A stretch of 64,000 nucleotides of DNA from Polaromonas sp. (GTDB lineage: Bacteria > Pseudomonadota > Gammaproteobacteria > Burkholderiales > Burkholderiaceae_C). A program made the position numbers and the translations under genes. The stretch spans positions 62,001 to 126,000 of the forward strand of contig JAURWY010000034.1 in assembly GCA_030654695.1 (NCBI GenBank), read 5' to 3'. How positions within the stretch are numbered: position 1 is the first letter of the stretch; every line of letters starts with the position of its first letter. This document shows, piece after piece, positions 22,245 to 31,084 of the stretch. Below the pieces are notes generated by a model, which saw only the letters and a list, made by a program, of their open reading frames with translations, was not told where the DNA came from and made no database searches.

Positions 22245-23504
22245 TCAACCCGCAATCGCCCGACCATTCTGGGGTTGCACGGGTCGTGCATTTTTCTTGA
22301 ACGGAAACTGCTCGACCTGCTCTTTGGCAATGTTCACATGCGCTTTCAAGATAAAGAAGCGCACGCCTTCTGTACACGGCGGCGTTGTCAGCGAACCTTC
22401 GTAGCTGTAAAACTCGTACTCTCTTGGTAGCAAGTTCGCTGGGTTGAACAGCACACCTTCAGGTTCGACCATCGGTCCTTCTTTCAGCGGTGCATTGGCC
22501 CAGAGGGTTTTGATACCCGGGTTCTCATTGCCCTCTTTCAGCAACACGCCCAGCACAGCCAACCGACCGGCTTCATTTTTGTGAACAAAGTGAACCACCA
22601 TCGCGGCTGGCTTTCCATCGATCAACTCTTCACTCGGTCGGTGAAAATGAAACTGCACCAATTCAAACGGTTTGCTGTCGATACGCAGTTTGCTGCCCGA
22701 TGGCACGTTAACCTGAATCGTGTGTCCGTTGTTGATGATTTTCAACTGCCCCGGTTTGTAATCAGGCGCAATACCAAACTGCGCCTTTTCAAACGGTCCC
22801 TTGATGTTCAGCGGAGATTGCGACTTGCCTTTTGCGCAGGTCGGGAATTCATCACCCCAACGGTCAGGGCCCATGGCACCTTCGTAGCCCCAATGCACAG
22901 CGTGTTTTTCACCGGGTTTTGCGGCGTGATCGTCCTTGGACTTGACCTCAGCCGCGGCCTTCTCAGGGCCCGCAATTTTGTCTTTTTCAGCCTGCTCAGC
23001 TTTCTCCGCTGACGTGGCGCAGTCGTCGAGAACATTGACTTTTTCGCCGGCCGCTGCCAAGGCGATCTGGGCCGCACAGATCACTTTCTTGCGGCTGCCC
23101 CAGTCGGCTATATCCAAAGCCTTGCGAAAGGCTTCAATCGTGGCCGGGTCTTTGCTGCCTTTGGTGAGCAAACGCAGCGCACCTAAGCCGACCTGACGTT
23201 CAGCCGACAGGCTCTTTTCCTTTTTGTAGGCGGCTTCCAAGTCTTTCAGCGTTTCGCCACTGGCCAATGCCGCCTTGACGGCGTCTAGCTCTTGCGACTT
23301 GACCTTCAGCGTGCTGAGTTCTTCAGCGGTGGCTGTGACTTCGGCCTCAGCGGCTTCGAGTTTTTTACCGGATGACTCTGACTCCGCCGTCAGCTCAGTG
23401 AGCTTGAGAACGTTGGCTTGGCCGGCATTCCAGTTCGTCCAGGCAAACACACTGGCAGCAGCCAAGGATGCTGCCAGGATAATTTCTAGCAAAATTCTTT
23501 TCAT
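22245..23504 (-). CDS. Membrane-anchored alpha-carbonic anhydrase with coiled-coil stalk
   Basis: 419 residues. The C-terminal domain (about 203-410) is an alpha-class carbonic anhydrase that interconverts CO2 and bicarbonate: HWGYEG start, QSPLNI, zinc ligands His286 and His288 in QFHFHRPSEE and His305 in VVHFVH, the substrate loop SLTTPPCTEGV, and cysteines 223 and 377 placed for the usual disulfide. The N-terminus has a membrane helix (about residues 4-22) that either anchors the protein or is a signal peptide, followed by heptad-rich coiled coil (about 33-100) and an Ala/Lys/Glu-rich linker with two further cysteines (143, 162). Ordinary bacterial alpha-CAs are about 250 residues, so this 180-residue extension is unusual. 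Acts in the periplasm. Confidence 0.9.
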   Translation of the reverse strand: MKRILLEIILAASLAAASVFAWTNWNAGQANVLKLTELTAESESSGKKLEAAEAEVTATAEELSTLKVKSQELDAVKAALASGETLKDLEAAYKKEKSLSAERQVGLGALRLLTKGSKDPATIEAFRKALDIADWGSRKKVICAAQIALAAAGEKVNVLDDCATSAEKAEQAEKDKIAGPEKAAAEVKSKDDHAAKPGEKHAVHWGYEGAMGPDRWGDEFPTCAKGKSQSPLNIKGPFEKAQFGIAPDYKPGQLKIINNGHTIQVNVPSGSKLRIDSKPFELVQFHFHRPSEELIDGKPAAMVVHFVHKNEAGRLAVLGVLLKEGNENPGIKTLWANAPLKEGPMVEPEGVLFNPANLLPREYEFYSYEGSLTTPPCTEGVRFFILKAHVNIAKEQVEQFPFKKNARPVQPQNGRAIAG

Positions 23505-23606
23505 GAATCGAGTCCTGTGACGTTAAGTTATCGGACGGATGTCTCGAAACTTGAGAAAATTGATATTTGTCAACTTAAAAAATTGCTTCAACGTTATATT
23601 AAAAAC

Positions 23607-24017
23607 ATGACATTTTCGTTTTCAAATTCACGCCAACTCCATTTCTGGCCTCTTTTTGTTGTGCTGATCACGCTCTGCCTACCCGCCCATGCGCGATGGG
23701 AGACCATGGGCTTGTATCCCATCGGCATGTTTTACATCGACACCGCCAGCGTGGTTCGAGAAGGTGACCACCGAAAACTGCTCAGCACGCTCGATTACCG
23801 GGAAGCGCAGAAAAGCAGCGAGGGCAAAAAATTCTTATCCACGCGCTCCCAGTTACACATTGATTGCAAGCAAGAGCTGGTGCGAACGCTGCATCTAACC
23901 ATGTTTGCGGGCCCCATGCTGAGTGGCGCAGTGGTTGAAAGCGAAGGCATTTTGCAAGAGTGGCAGCTGATTCCAACTGGCACGCCCATGCGCAAGATCT
24001 GGAGCCGGGTTTGCTAA
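23607..24017 (+). CDS. Surface-adhesin protein E-like secreted protein
   Basis: 136 residues from ATG 23607 (the frame is open to 23517, but this start gives a clean signal peptide: WPLFVVLITLCLPAHA, cleavage before RWETMG). The mature part, WETMG....MFYIDTASVVREGDHRKLLSTLDY, fits the short surface-adhesin-E/CNP1-like family found in beta- and gammaproteobacteria; the role is unknown outside a few pathogens. Its last 123 bases are antisense to the 3' end of the convergent unknown gene. Confidence 0.65.
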   Translation: MTFSFSNSRQLHFWPLFVVLITLCLPAHARWETMGLYPIGMFYIDTASVVREGDHRKLLSTLDYREAQKSSEGKKFLSTRSQLHIDCKQELVRTLHLTMFAGPMLSGAVVESEGILQEWQLIPTGTPMRKIWSRVC

Positions 24018-24746
24018 AGCGCGCAGAGGTTGCACCCAACCCGCTTGCAGCCAGTGCCAATAATGGGGCGTGAAAGCCCAAGCCATGTTGTGCACCTGTG
24101 TCCCCACGGGAAGCACCTGGTCGGTCAAATGGTCTAACCATTCACCCTCAGGCTTGACTGCAGCCAACCAAGCCAAGCCAACATCAAGCTGTGCGGCATG
24201 CTTTGCCATTGAACTGTGGACCGCCGGAAAATCCTGCAGCGTAGCCAAGCCTTGCGCTGGCCCCGATAAAAAATCATGCACACTGCCCCACTCGCGTCCG
24301 TGCAACAAGCGTTTGACTTCAGTCAATTGAAGACTCGTGAAAACAGTGGGATCTTGCCAAGCCGGCGCATGAAAGCGCAGCTGCCCCAGCAAATTGTCTA
24401 ACAGCACACAGGCCTGAGGATGCGCAGTCAACAGACGCGGCAACTCAGCCATTGCATCGCCTGTCTGGTAGTCCCAGCTGACGCCTGCAGCCGTCAGCGC
24501 GGCACCGTGTCGCCAGCCAAAGAACCAGCGCGCGAAGGGATCGATGTCCATGGCATGGATGCTGTCGAACCTGAGCAACCACTCGGTTGGTAGCATCCAT
24601 CCAGCGCTGGGACCTAGCAAGAGTAATTTTTTAGAGCTGGGTTGAACGCCCGCCAACCATCCGGCTATTTGCACCGACGTTGGCGACCAAAGCGCAGCAG
24701 ATCGCCACGCCCGCCAGTGCCAACGCAAACCGCCGGAGGGGTTCAC
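23895..24746 (-). CDS. Unknown protein coupled to fliJ, possible SAM-binding fold
   Basis: 283 residues; I do not recognise the family. The segment KLLLLGPSAGWMLPTEWLLR followed by HAMDIDPFARWFF resembles methyltransferase motif I and the acidic end of strand 2, and TGDAMAEL with VLLDNLLGQL could be later motifs, so a SAM-dependent methyltransferase is possible. The start is GTG at 24746, overlapping the fliJ stop as GTGA, which suggests coupling to the fliE-J transcript. The C-terminal 41 codons lie antisense to the adhesin-like gene. A role in motility is inferred from position only. Confidence 0.6.
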   Translation of the reverse strand: MNPSGGLRWHWRAWRSAALWSPTSVQIAGWLAGVQPSSKKLLLLGPSAGWMLPTEWLLRFDSIHAMDIDPFARWFFGWRHGAALTAAGVSWDYQTGDAMAELPRLLTAHPQACVLLDNLLGQLRFHAPAWQDPTVFTSLQLTEVKRLLHGREWGSVHDFLSGPAQGLATLQDFPAVHSSMAKHAAQLDVGLAWLAAVKPEGEWLDHLTDQVLPVGTQVHNMAWAFTPHYWHWLQAGWVQPLRALANPAPDLAHGRASWNQLPLLQNAFAFNHCATQHGARKHG

Positions 24747-25189
24747 CCGCGGCCCCCAAGATTGAATTGCATGACCCCCATGGCATCCATTTGCTGTTGT
24801 TCACGGTGACGGGTGTGGGTCCTAAAAGCCAGCGCATCCGCATCCACCAAAGCCTGCATCTTCAGGCGTTCGCGTTCGGCTTTGGCGAGTTCTCGGCGCG
24901 ACTCAGCCATGGCGCCCGACAGCTGCGCAATGTCTTGATCGACGCGCAGCAACAGCGTGAGCAACTGCGTGCTGAACTGCCGCTGATTCAGCGTTTCTTG
25001 CATGCCTTGGCTAGCGCTGCCACTCTCGGGCGGCTTCAGGTAGTCGCTGTAAAGATGTTGCAGGCGATCACGGCTGGCTTGCAAAGCGATCGCGCGAACG
25101 CGGCCTTCGGCCAGTTGTCCCTGAATCAGACTGACCTGCTCTTGGGCCTTTTTCGCGAGCACTGACCAACAAGCTCTGGGTGCATTCAT
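24743..25189 (-). CDS. fliJ: Flagellar export chaperone/stalk protein FliJ
   Basis: 148 residues, almost entirely alpha-helical with heptad repeats (LAKKAQEQVSLIQGQLAEGR, ELAKAERERLKMQALVDADA), the expected antiparallel coiled coil of FliJ, which acts like the gamma subunit in the FliI ATPase ring and hands chaperones to FlhA. Sequence conservation is low in this family; the call rests on length, structure and position directly after fliI (43-base gap). Confidence 0.85.
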   Translation of the reverse strand: MNAPRACWSVLAKKAQEQVSLIQGQLAEGRVRAIALQASRDRLQHLYSDYLKPPESGSASQGMQETLNQRQFSTQLLTLLLRVDQDIAQLSGAMAESRRELAKAERERLKMQALVDADALAFRTHTRHREQQQMDAMGVMQFNLGGRG

Positions 25190-25232
25190 GGGGTGAGTCC
25201 GTTCATGGTGTGGTGGCGTCTGCTCAGGTCCA

Positions 25233-26555
25233 TCAGACCTGCATCAGTCGGCGAAGATGCTCGCGGGTGTCGGTTTCAAGTTCGCCAATGTGCATGTCTT
25301 GACGCAAAAAAGTCTCCATGGCTGGGCGCAGCAAAATGGCTTCATCGACTTCCGGGTTCGAGCCCGCTTCGTAAGCGCCGACCTGAATCAAATCGACGTT
25401 TTGCTGGTACAGAGACCAGAGCCTGCGAAAGCGATTCGCCAGCTTCATGTCTTGCGGGTCCAGCAAGGTTTGCGACAAGCGCGAGATCGAGCCGGTCAGG
25501 TCAATCGCCGGGTAATGGGCGGCGTCGGCGAGCTTGCGCGACAGCATCACTTGGCCGTCCAGCGAGGCGCGTGCGATGTCAACAATCGGGTCGTTGGCAT
25601 CATCCCCTTCGGCCAACACGGTGTAAATCGCCGTGATCGAGCCGTGGCCGTGGCGACCCACGCCCGCGCGCTCAATCAAGTTGGGCAGCAATGCAAAAAC
25701 CGAAGGTGGGTAGCCCTTGGCCGTCGGCGGCTCGCCAATCGCCAAGCCGATTTCGCGCTGCGCATGGGCGACACGCGTCAAGCTGTCGACCAGCATCAAA
25801 ACGTCTTTGCCTTGGTCACGAAAATACTCGGCAATCAAGTGCGTCATGTTGGCGGCTTTTAAGCGCAACACAGGCGACACATTGGCCGGCGCGGCCACCA
25901 CCACCGACTTGGCCAAACCTTCTTTGCCCAAGGATTCGCTGATGAAGGCTTGCACTTCGCGGCCGCGTTCGCCGACCAGACCAATCACCACCACATCGGC
26001 CTTGGTGAAACGGGTCAACATGCCGAGCAGCACGCTTTTGCCAACGCCAGAGCCTGCAATCAAGCCAATCCGTTGACCGCGTCCAAGCGTAAGCAGCCCA
26101 TTGATGGCTTTGACACCGACGTCCAACACACGGTCAATCGGGCCGCGCTCCATCGGGTTGATCGGCAGGCCGTGCAAGCTCAAACGGGTTTGCCCTTGCG
26201 GCTTGGGTTTGCCGTCCAGCGGCTCGCCGCGTCCATCAATGACGCGGCCCAGCAATTCAGGACCGAGACCGGCGTTGCCGGTGTCTGGCAGCAGGCGCAC
26301 CAAGGCGCCCGGGCCAATGCCAACCGGCTCGGTGAAGGGCATCAAATACAGAGTTTTGTCGCTGAAGCCGACGATCTCGGCCTCAATGCGCTGGCCCGAT
26401 TGACCCAGCACTTCGCAACAGGTGCCAATCGGCGCCATGATGCCGCGGGCCTCCAGACGCAAACCAACCAGTCGCACCAGCGTGCCCGAACGCTCAGGCC
26501 GAGGGCCGCGAACCTGGGCCAAGCTGCGCTCGACTTCTTGGACAAAATCAGGCAT
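25233..26555 (-). CDS. fliI: Flagellum-specific ATPase FliI
   Basis: 440 residues of the F1-beta/type III secretion ATPase family. Walker A GLIAGSGVGKSVLL, catalytic Glu region VGLVGERGREVQAFI, Walker B VLMLVDSLTRVAHAQREIGL, and PPTAKGYPPSVFALLP. It powers unfolding and entry of export substrates at the flagellar basal body. The start overlaps the end of fliH by 8 bases. Confidence 0.96.
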   Translation of the reverse strand: MPDFVQEVERSLAQVRGPRPERSGTLVRLVGLRLEARGIMAPIGTCCEVLGQSGQRIEAEIVGFSDKTLYLMPFTEPVGIGPGALVRLLPDTGNAGLGPELLGRVIDGRGEPLDGKPKPQGQTRLSLHGLPINPMERGPIDRVLDVGVKAINGLLTLGRGQRIGLIAGSGVGKSVLLGMLTRFTKADVVVIGLVGERGREVQAFISESLGKEGLAKSVVVAAPANVSPVLRLKAANMTHLIAEYFRDQGKDVLMLVDSLTRVAHAQREIGLAIGEPPTAKGYPPSVFALLPNLIERAGVGRHGHGSITAIYTVLAEGDDANDPIVDIARASLDGQVMLSRKLADAAHYPAIDLTGSISRLSQTLLDPQDMKLANRFRRLWSLYQQNVDLIQVGAYEAGSNPEVDEAILLRPAMETFLRQDMHIGELETDTREHLRRLMQV

Positions 26556-27759
26556 CGCGGGGCTCGGGCGGGTCTTCGTTCGGGTCGTCCAGATTCAGAT
26601 CGGGTAAGTCGAAGGCGTCAAGACGCATGTCTTTGAGGCCTTGCGGCGCAAAATTCTCAGACGCCTCAAGGGTTCGATCAGCTTCCACTGGAGACTCATC
26701 GACGTCAGACGCGTTCCAGGTGAACGGCTCAGAAAATTCATCTTCTATCGAGGCCGCTGCCTCAACAGATGGCTCTGCAGAAGCCCCAGGATCGGCATCG
26801 AACGACCGATGCGTCTCAGGCGCTGATGGCATGCGCGGCTGCGCGTCCACCACCTGCTCGCTGGCCATGCGGGCCGACAACCTCGAAGGCTGAAAAGCCG
26901 ACTGCGCTGCACTGCGGCCCGTGTCAAGCAACAGGCTACGAGCGAGTGCTTCCAGGCGGTGTTCAATCAAGTCGCTGACCACCGCATCGCTGGCGCTGGC
27001 GCGCACGCTGCCGGGCAGCAAATCGTCATTGGCTTGCAAATGCCAAGGCCACTCGGGCTTGGCAGTTTTGTTATTTTCGCCAACTGCGGGACGGGCGCTG
27101 CTGGCGTCAGCCCCATGCGGTTGCAGCAGCGCCAAATCGGCAGAGTTCACCTCGACCAAGATGGGCGCTAAGCGCTGCGGTGCCAGCTCGTCAACACAAC
27201 GCCGAATCAACCGTTCAATGGCTTGCGGTGAAAGCGTCAATTCAGCCAACACCAGCTGCTCCGCCAAGTGCAAAGCCAACCGCTTCAAGGGCTCAAACAA
27301 GGCATCGGGCGACGTGATGAGTCGGCGCACAGAAGTCTCAAGCTCCAGCAAAATATTCAGGCTGTTCGACTGTCTTGATTTTTTATCGTCGTTCCATTCT
27401 TCGCGAACTTGCCGCAGCCCTTCCGCCAAGCCTTCGGCGTAGGCGGTTTGACGAACGGTTTCAAGCGCCTCTTCGGTCAGCGCCAAGGTTGCGGCTGCAG
27501 CGTCTTGCTCAGAGACAGCGTCATCCAGCAACAGCGTTGGATCGGCAAGACCGGCGCTTTCAGCCACGGCTTCGTCATCGTCTGGCGGCGACCACGTTTT
27601 GACAACTTGCAAGTCGAACGCCTGCAAAGGACGGTCTGACCAAGCCTTGCGCACAAAGCCGCCATGACCGGCAGATGGGTGCAATAAATCCAGCGGCTGC
27701 CAGACTCGCGCTGTACGCGGGCCGGGTTCGCCTAAGCCCGGGCGATCAGACAAAGTCAT
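26548..27759 (-). CDS. fliH: Flagellar assembly protein FliH, C-terminally extended
   Basis: 403 residues against about 230 in E. coli. The FliH core is at roughly residues 85-290: a Glu/Ala-rich segment with AYAEGLAEGLRQVREEW, then LALHLAEQLVLAELTLSPQAIERLIRRCVDEL and RLAPILVEVNSADLALL, the region that binds FliI. Beyond it lies a Ser/Pro/Glu-rich, strongly acidic tail of about 120 residues without predicted fold, ending LNLDDPNEDPPEPRDA. The tail lies where the FliI-binding domain normally ends, so it may affect ATPase control. Overlaps fliG by 14 and fliI by 8 bases. Confidence 0.9.
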   Translation of the reverse strand: MTLSDRPGLGEPGPRTARVWQPLDLLHPSAGHGGFVRKAWSDRPLQAFDLQVVKTWSPPDDDEAVAESAGLADPTLLLDDAVSEQDAAAATLALTEEALETVRQTAYAEGLAEGLRQVREEWNDDKKSRQSNSLNILLELETSVRRLITSPDALFEPLKRLALHLAEQLVLAELTLSPQAIERLIRRCVDELAPQRLAPILVEVNSADLALLQPHGADASSARPAVGENNKTAKPEWPWHLQANDDLLPGSVRASASDAVVSDLIEHRLEALARSLLLDTGRSAAQSAFQPSRLSARMASEQVVDAQPRMPSAPETHRSFDADPGASAEPSVEAAASIEDEFSEPFTWNASDVDESPVEADRTLEASENFAPQGLKDMRLDAFDLPDLNLDDPNEDPPEPRDA

Positions 27760-28807
27760 CGCCTCCGCCTAGCACCAGGTCGCCGGCGTCTGACAACTTA
27801 CGGGCAATCCGCATGATGGTTTTCTGCGCATCTTCGACGTCAGCGATGCGCAACGGGCCCTTGGCCTCCATGTCGTCACGGAACATACCGCGCGCTCGTT
27901 CGGACATGTTGCCAAAGAACTTATCTTTAACGACTTCGCTCGCGCCTTTCAGGCCAATCATCAACAGGTCAGGCTCGACATTGCGCATCAGCACTTGAAT
28001 GCCGCGGTTGTCCACCCCGGTCAAATTCTCGAAGGTGAACATGTTGTCTTGGATCTTCTGCATCAGCTCGGGGTCGAGCTCCGACAAGCCGCCCATGACC
28101 GACGCTTCCAGCTCGGTCTTGGTGAAGTTCATGATCTTGGCCGCCGCCTTCAAGCCGCCAAAGCTCGACGACTTGGCCGACGAGTTGTTAGAGAACTGTT
28201 TTTTCATGATGGCTTCGAGCTCTTCCATCGCCGAAGGCTGCACCGTCTCCAAGTTGGCCACCCGCTGGATGATCTCGGCGCGCGTGTCAGCGGGCAAGAA
28301 ATTCAGCACGTCAGCCGCCACTGAATGTTCCAGTACCGACAAAATAATGGCCGTCACCTGTGGGTGTTCGCCGCGGATCATTTCAGCAATCGAGCGGGCA
28401 TCCATCCAGCTCAAAATCTCAAGACCTTTGCTGCCTTGTCCCGGCATGATGCGCCCCAGCACAGAGGCGGCCTTGTCGTCGCCCAGCGCACGCTTGAAGA
28501 CTTTTTCGACATAGTCGGTCGTGCCCAAACCCAGATTGGTCTGCTTTTTAATCGTCGCCACAAATTCGTCGAGCACGGCGTTGACGGCCTCTTGCGAGAG
28601 ATCCGCCACCGACACCATCGCCCCCCCCAATGCCTGGACTTCTTTCGGATTCAAAAATCGAATGATCTCCGCTGCTTGCTGCTCACCCAGCAGCAGCATG
28701 AGCACGGCGGCGCGTTGTACGCCGCTCATATTGCTGAGCTCGCGCTCGAGTGCTTCGTTCGCCGCTATTTCGGCTTCGCTGAGGGAGATGACTTCTTTTT
28801 CGGCCAT
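27746..28807 (-). CDS. fliG: Flagellar motor switch protein FliG
   Basis: 353 residues. N-terminal FliF-binding domain (MSGVQRAAVLMLLLGEQQAAEIIRFL), middle domain with the EHPQ motif (GEHPQVTAIILSVLE) that contacts FliM, and C-terminal torque-generating domain containing MFTFENLTGVDNRGIQVLMR and the charged helix MSERARGMFRDDMEAKGPLR. Forms the rotor ring on the cytoplasmic face of the MS-ring. Confidence 0.97.
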   Translation of the reverse strand: MAEKEVISLSEAEIAANEALERELSNMSGVQRAAVLMLLLGEQQAAEIIRFLNPKEVQALGGAMVSVADLSQEAVNAVLDEFVATIKKQTNLGLGTTDYVEKVFKRALGDDKAASVLGRIMPGQGSKGLEILSWMDARSIAEMIRGEHPQVTAIILSVLEHSVAADVLNFLPADTRAEIIQRVANLETVQPSAMEELEAIMKKQFSNNSSAKSSSFGGLKAAAKIMNFTKTELEASVMGGLSELDPELMQKIQDNMFTFENLTGVDNRGIQVLMRNVEPDLLMIGLKGASEVVKDKFFGNMSERARGMFRDDMEAKGPLRIADVEDAQKTIMRIARKLSDAGDLVLGGGDDFV

Positions 28808-28825
28808 GGCTTTCTCCTGTCAGCC

Positions 28826-30697
28826 TCAGCCGACCTTGATCATGTTTTTCAACACGCTGGCAACACGGGCAGAGTCTTCTGCCACGATCATGCGGACCAA
28901 AGCCACCTTGTCGTCGTAAGAGTTGGCGGTGTCGAGCATCTCCAGTGAGATGTTCGATTTTTTCGGCTTCAGCTTGGCCTTGAGTTGCTCCAGCGTTTCA
29001 CCTTCACCCAGCTGAATGGCGTTCATGTCAGCCGCGCTCAGTTCACCATCCGGCATCGGCTTCGCTTGCTCTATCAGCAAGGTGGCAGCAGCCTCTGCTG
29101 CCGCCTGTTCGCGACCCAGCAGATGCATCACCGCCGGACGCACCACCAACAGCAAGAACGCCACGAACACCAGCCCGATCACGCCGCTCTTGATCTGGTT
29201 CATCAGGACTTCGTCCTTGTACCAAACCACACTCATGTCAAACACCGGTTCAGCTTCAAAACGCGCAGGAATCACCGTGACAACGTCGCCGCGGGCTTCG
29301 TTGAAACCCACCACGCTGCGCACCAGGCTTTGCATGCGTTCCATTTCTTCAGGCGTGTAAAGGTTGGCTTTGGCCTCTGGCGTTTCGCCCTTGTCGTTCT
29401 TGGGTTGCGGCGTTGGCTGGCGTTCGTTGATCACCACCGCCACGCTCAAGCGCTCCACCGTGCCGGTGGCACTTTTCACATGGCGCACAGAACGGTCGAG
29501 TTCGTAGTTACGGGTGCTGCGGTTCGTCAACAAGCTCTTGTCATCTGTCGCCGGCGGTGTCGCCGCTGCAGCCGCATTAGGTGCTGCGGCCGGTGCTGGC
29601 GGTGGTGTGTTGGACAAAGCACCCGGAATACCGGCGGCGTCTTTGCTTGTATTGCGGTCTTCGCTGAGCACTTCAGAACGCGTCTTAGGGCCTTTGTCGC
29701 GGGTGTCAAAATCTTCGGTGGTGACTTCGGTCTGGCTGAAGTCAAGCTGCAAATTCACCTGTGAGCGCACGTTCGCGTCGCCAGCAATCGGCATCAAGAT
29801 CTGGTTCACGCGTTGGCGATAAACCTCTTCCATTTTTTGCTTGTGCTGCGTTTGTGCGCTCGTCAGCCCAAGCGCTGAATCCGTCGCTGAGTCAGTGATC
29901 AGCTTGCCGAGGTTGTCCACCACCGCCACGTTGTCAGGGGTCAACAGCGGCACACTCGAGGCCACCAAATGCACCACCGCTTGCACCTGTGAAGGCGTCA
30001 TCATGCGGCCCGGCTGCGGCGTCACCACCACAGACGCTTTAGGCGGCGTGCGGTCGCGCACAAAGGCCGACTGCTTGGCCAACGCCAAGTGAACCCGTGC
30101 CGCCGCAATCGAGTCAATCTGCAAAATACTGCGCACCAACTCTTGCTCAATGGCTGCGGTGTAACGCACCTGCTCCATGAACTGGCTGGTCGTCATCGAC
30201 GACTGGTCTTTCAAAGAGTCCATGCCGCTCTGGCCGGTTTTTGGCAGGCCTTTAGAGGCCAGAAAAATACGCGCTTCGTGGTAACGCTTCGACGGTACCG
30301 TGATCTGCCCGTTGGTGGTATCCAGAACTGGATTGAAGGCCGCTGTTTTAAGGGCGTCAAAAGCGAGTTGTTGGTCGGCCTCTGTCATGCCGGCCACGAT
30401 AGGCCGGTATGTCGGCGCATTGACCGCTGTGTAAACAGCGACAAACAGCAACAGCACGATAGCCATCACCATGAAAGGCAGCGCCTTTTTGATGTTGGGA
30501 TTCATCATCGTCTGGTTGATGATGGCGAAGGGGCCAGAACCGGTCGTCACCATGGCACCGCCACCGCCCGCAAAGGTGTTAGCAGCGTCAGACGGGTTGG
30601 CGCGCAACGTGCCGCCATTGGCAAGTGCCGGCACGGCACCCGCAGCGGAGCCCACGCCAAAGGCGTTCGGGGACAGAGTGGTTGAACTGGTGGCCAT
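28826..30697 (-). CDS. fliF: Flagellar MS-ring protein FliF
   Basis: 623 residues. Two membrane segments, near residues 72-95 (LPFMVMAIVLLLFVAVYTAV) and 505-525 (VIGLVFVAFLLLVVRPAVM), enclose the periplasmic ring-building domains (GMTEADQQLAFDALK; VHLALAKQSAFVRDRTPPKA). The C-terminal end (MIVAEDSARVASVLKNMI) is the FliG-binding tail. There is an Ala/Pro-rich low-complexity stretch around residues 355-385. Lies 18 bases before fliG. Confidence 0.96.
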   Translation of the reverse strand: MATSSTTLSPNAFGVGSAAGAVPALANGGTLRANPSDAANTFAGGGGAMVTTGSGPFAIINQTMMNPNIKKALPFMVMAIVLLLFVAVYTAVNAPTYRPIVAGMTEADQQLAFDALKTAAFNPVLDTTNGQITVPSKRYHEARIFLASKGLPKTGQSGMDSLKDQSSMTTSQFMEQVRYTAAIEQELVRSILQIDSIAAARVHLALAKQSAFVRDRTPPKASVVVTPQPGRMMTPSQVQAVVHLVASSVPLLTPDNVAVVDNLGKLITDSATDSALGLTSAQTQHKQKMEEVYRQRVNQILMPIAGDANVRSQVNLQLDFSQTEVTTEDFDTRDKGPKTRSEVLSEDRNTSKDAAGIPGALSNTPPPAPAAAPNAAAAATPPATDDKSLLTNRSTRNYELDRSVRHVKSATGTVERLSVAVVINERQPTPQPKNDKGETPEAKANLYTPEEMERMQSLVRSVVGFNEARGDVVTVIPARFEAEPVFDMSVVWYKDEVLMNQIKSGVIGLVFVAFLLLVVRPAVMHLLGREQAAAEAAATLLIEQAKPMPDGELSAADMNAIQLGEGETLEQLKAKLKPKKSNISLEMLDTANSYDDKVALVRMIVAEDSARVASVLKNMIKVG

Positions 30698-30720
30698 GGT
30701 CAGGGTCTTTCAGGCAGGTC

Positions 30721-31056
30721 TTAAACCGGCATGTTCATGATGTCTTCATACGCCTTCAGCACCTTGTTGCGAACCTGCAAAGTGGCTTCAAAGGACAGCG
30801 ATGACTTCTGCATGCCGAGCACGACGTCTGTCAGAGGAATGTCTTCGCCGCGCTCATAGGCTTCGGTCATGGCGCGCGAGTTTTGCTGCGTCGCATTGAC
30901 CTGGTTGAACATCTGCTTCACGGCATCTGAAAAACCAATTTTTTCGGGGGCGTCGGTGCTCAGGCCCTGGATGTTGCCGCCAGCCTGGCTCGCGTGCGTG
31001 CGCAGTGTTTGCAACATCGATTGAATGTTGGCGCTAGAAGTGGCTTTTTCGATCAT
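30721..31056 (-). CDS. fliE: Flagellar MS-ring/rod adaptor FliE
   Basis: 111 residues. C-terminal motif MQKSSLSFEATLQVRNKVLKAYEDIMNM is characteristic (here given as its key parts SLSFEATLQVRNK and AYEDIMNMPV). FliE joins the MS-ring to the proximal rod and is the first secreted rod component. It is 28 bases downstream of the sigma-54 activator gene with no promoter visible in the gap, so it is probably cotranscribed with it. Confidence 0.95.
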   Translation of the reverse strand: MIEKATSSANIQSMLQTLRTHASQAGGNIQGLSTDAPEKIGFSDAVKQMFNQVNATQQNSRAMTEAYERGEDIPLTDVVLGMQKSSLSFEATLQVRNKVLKAYEDIMNMPV

Positions 31057-31084
31057 TGGGTGTTCCCTTGCTTGGTCTGGGGTG

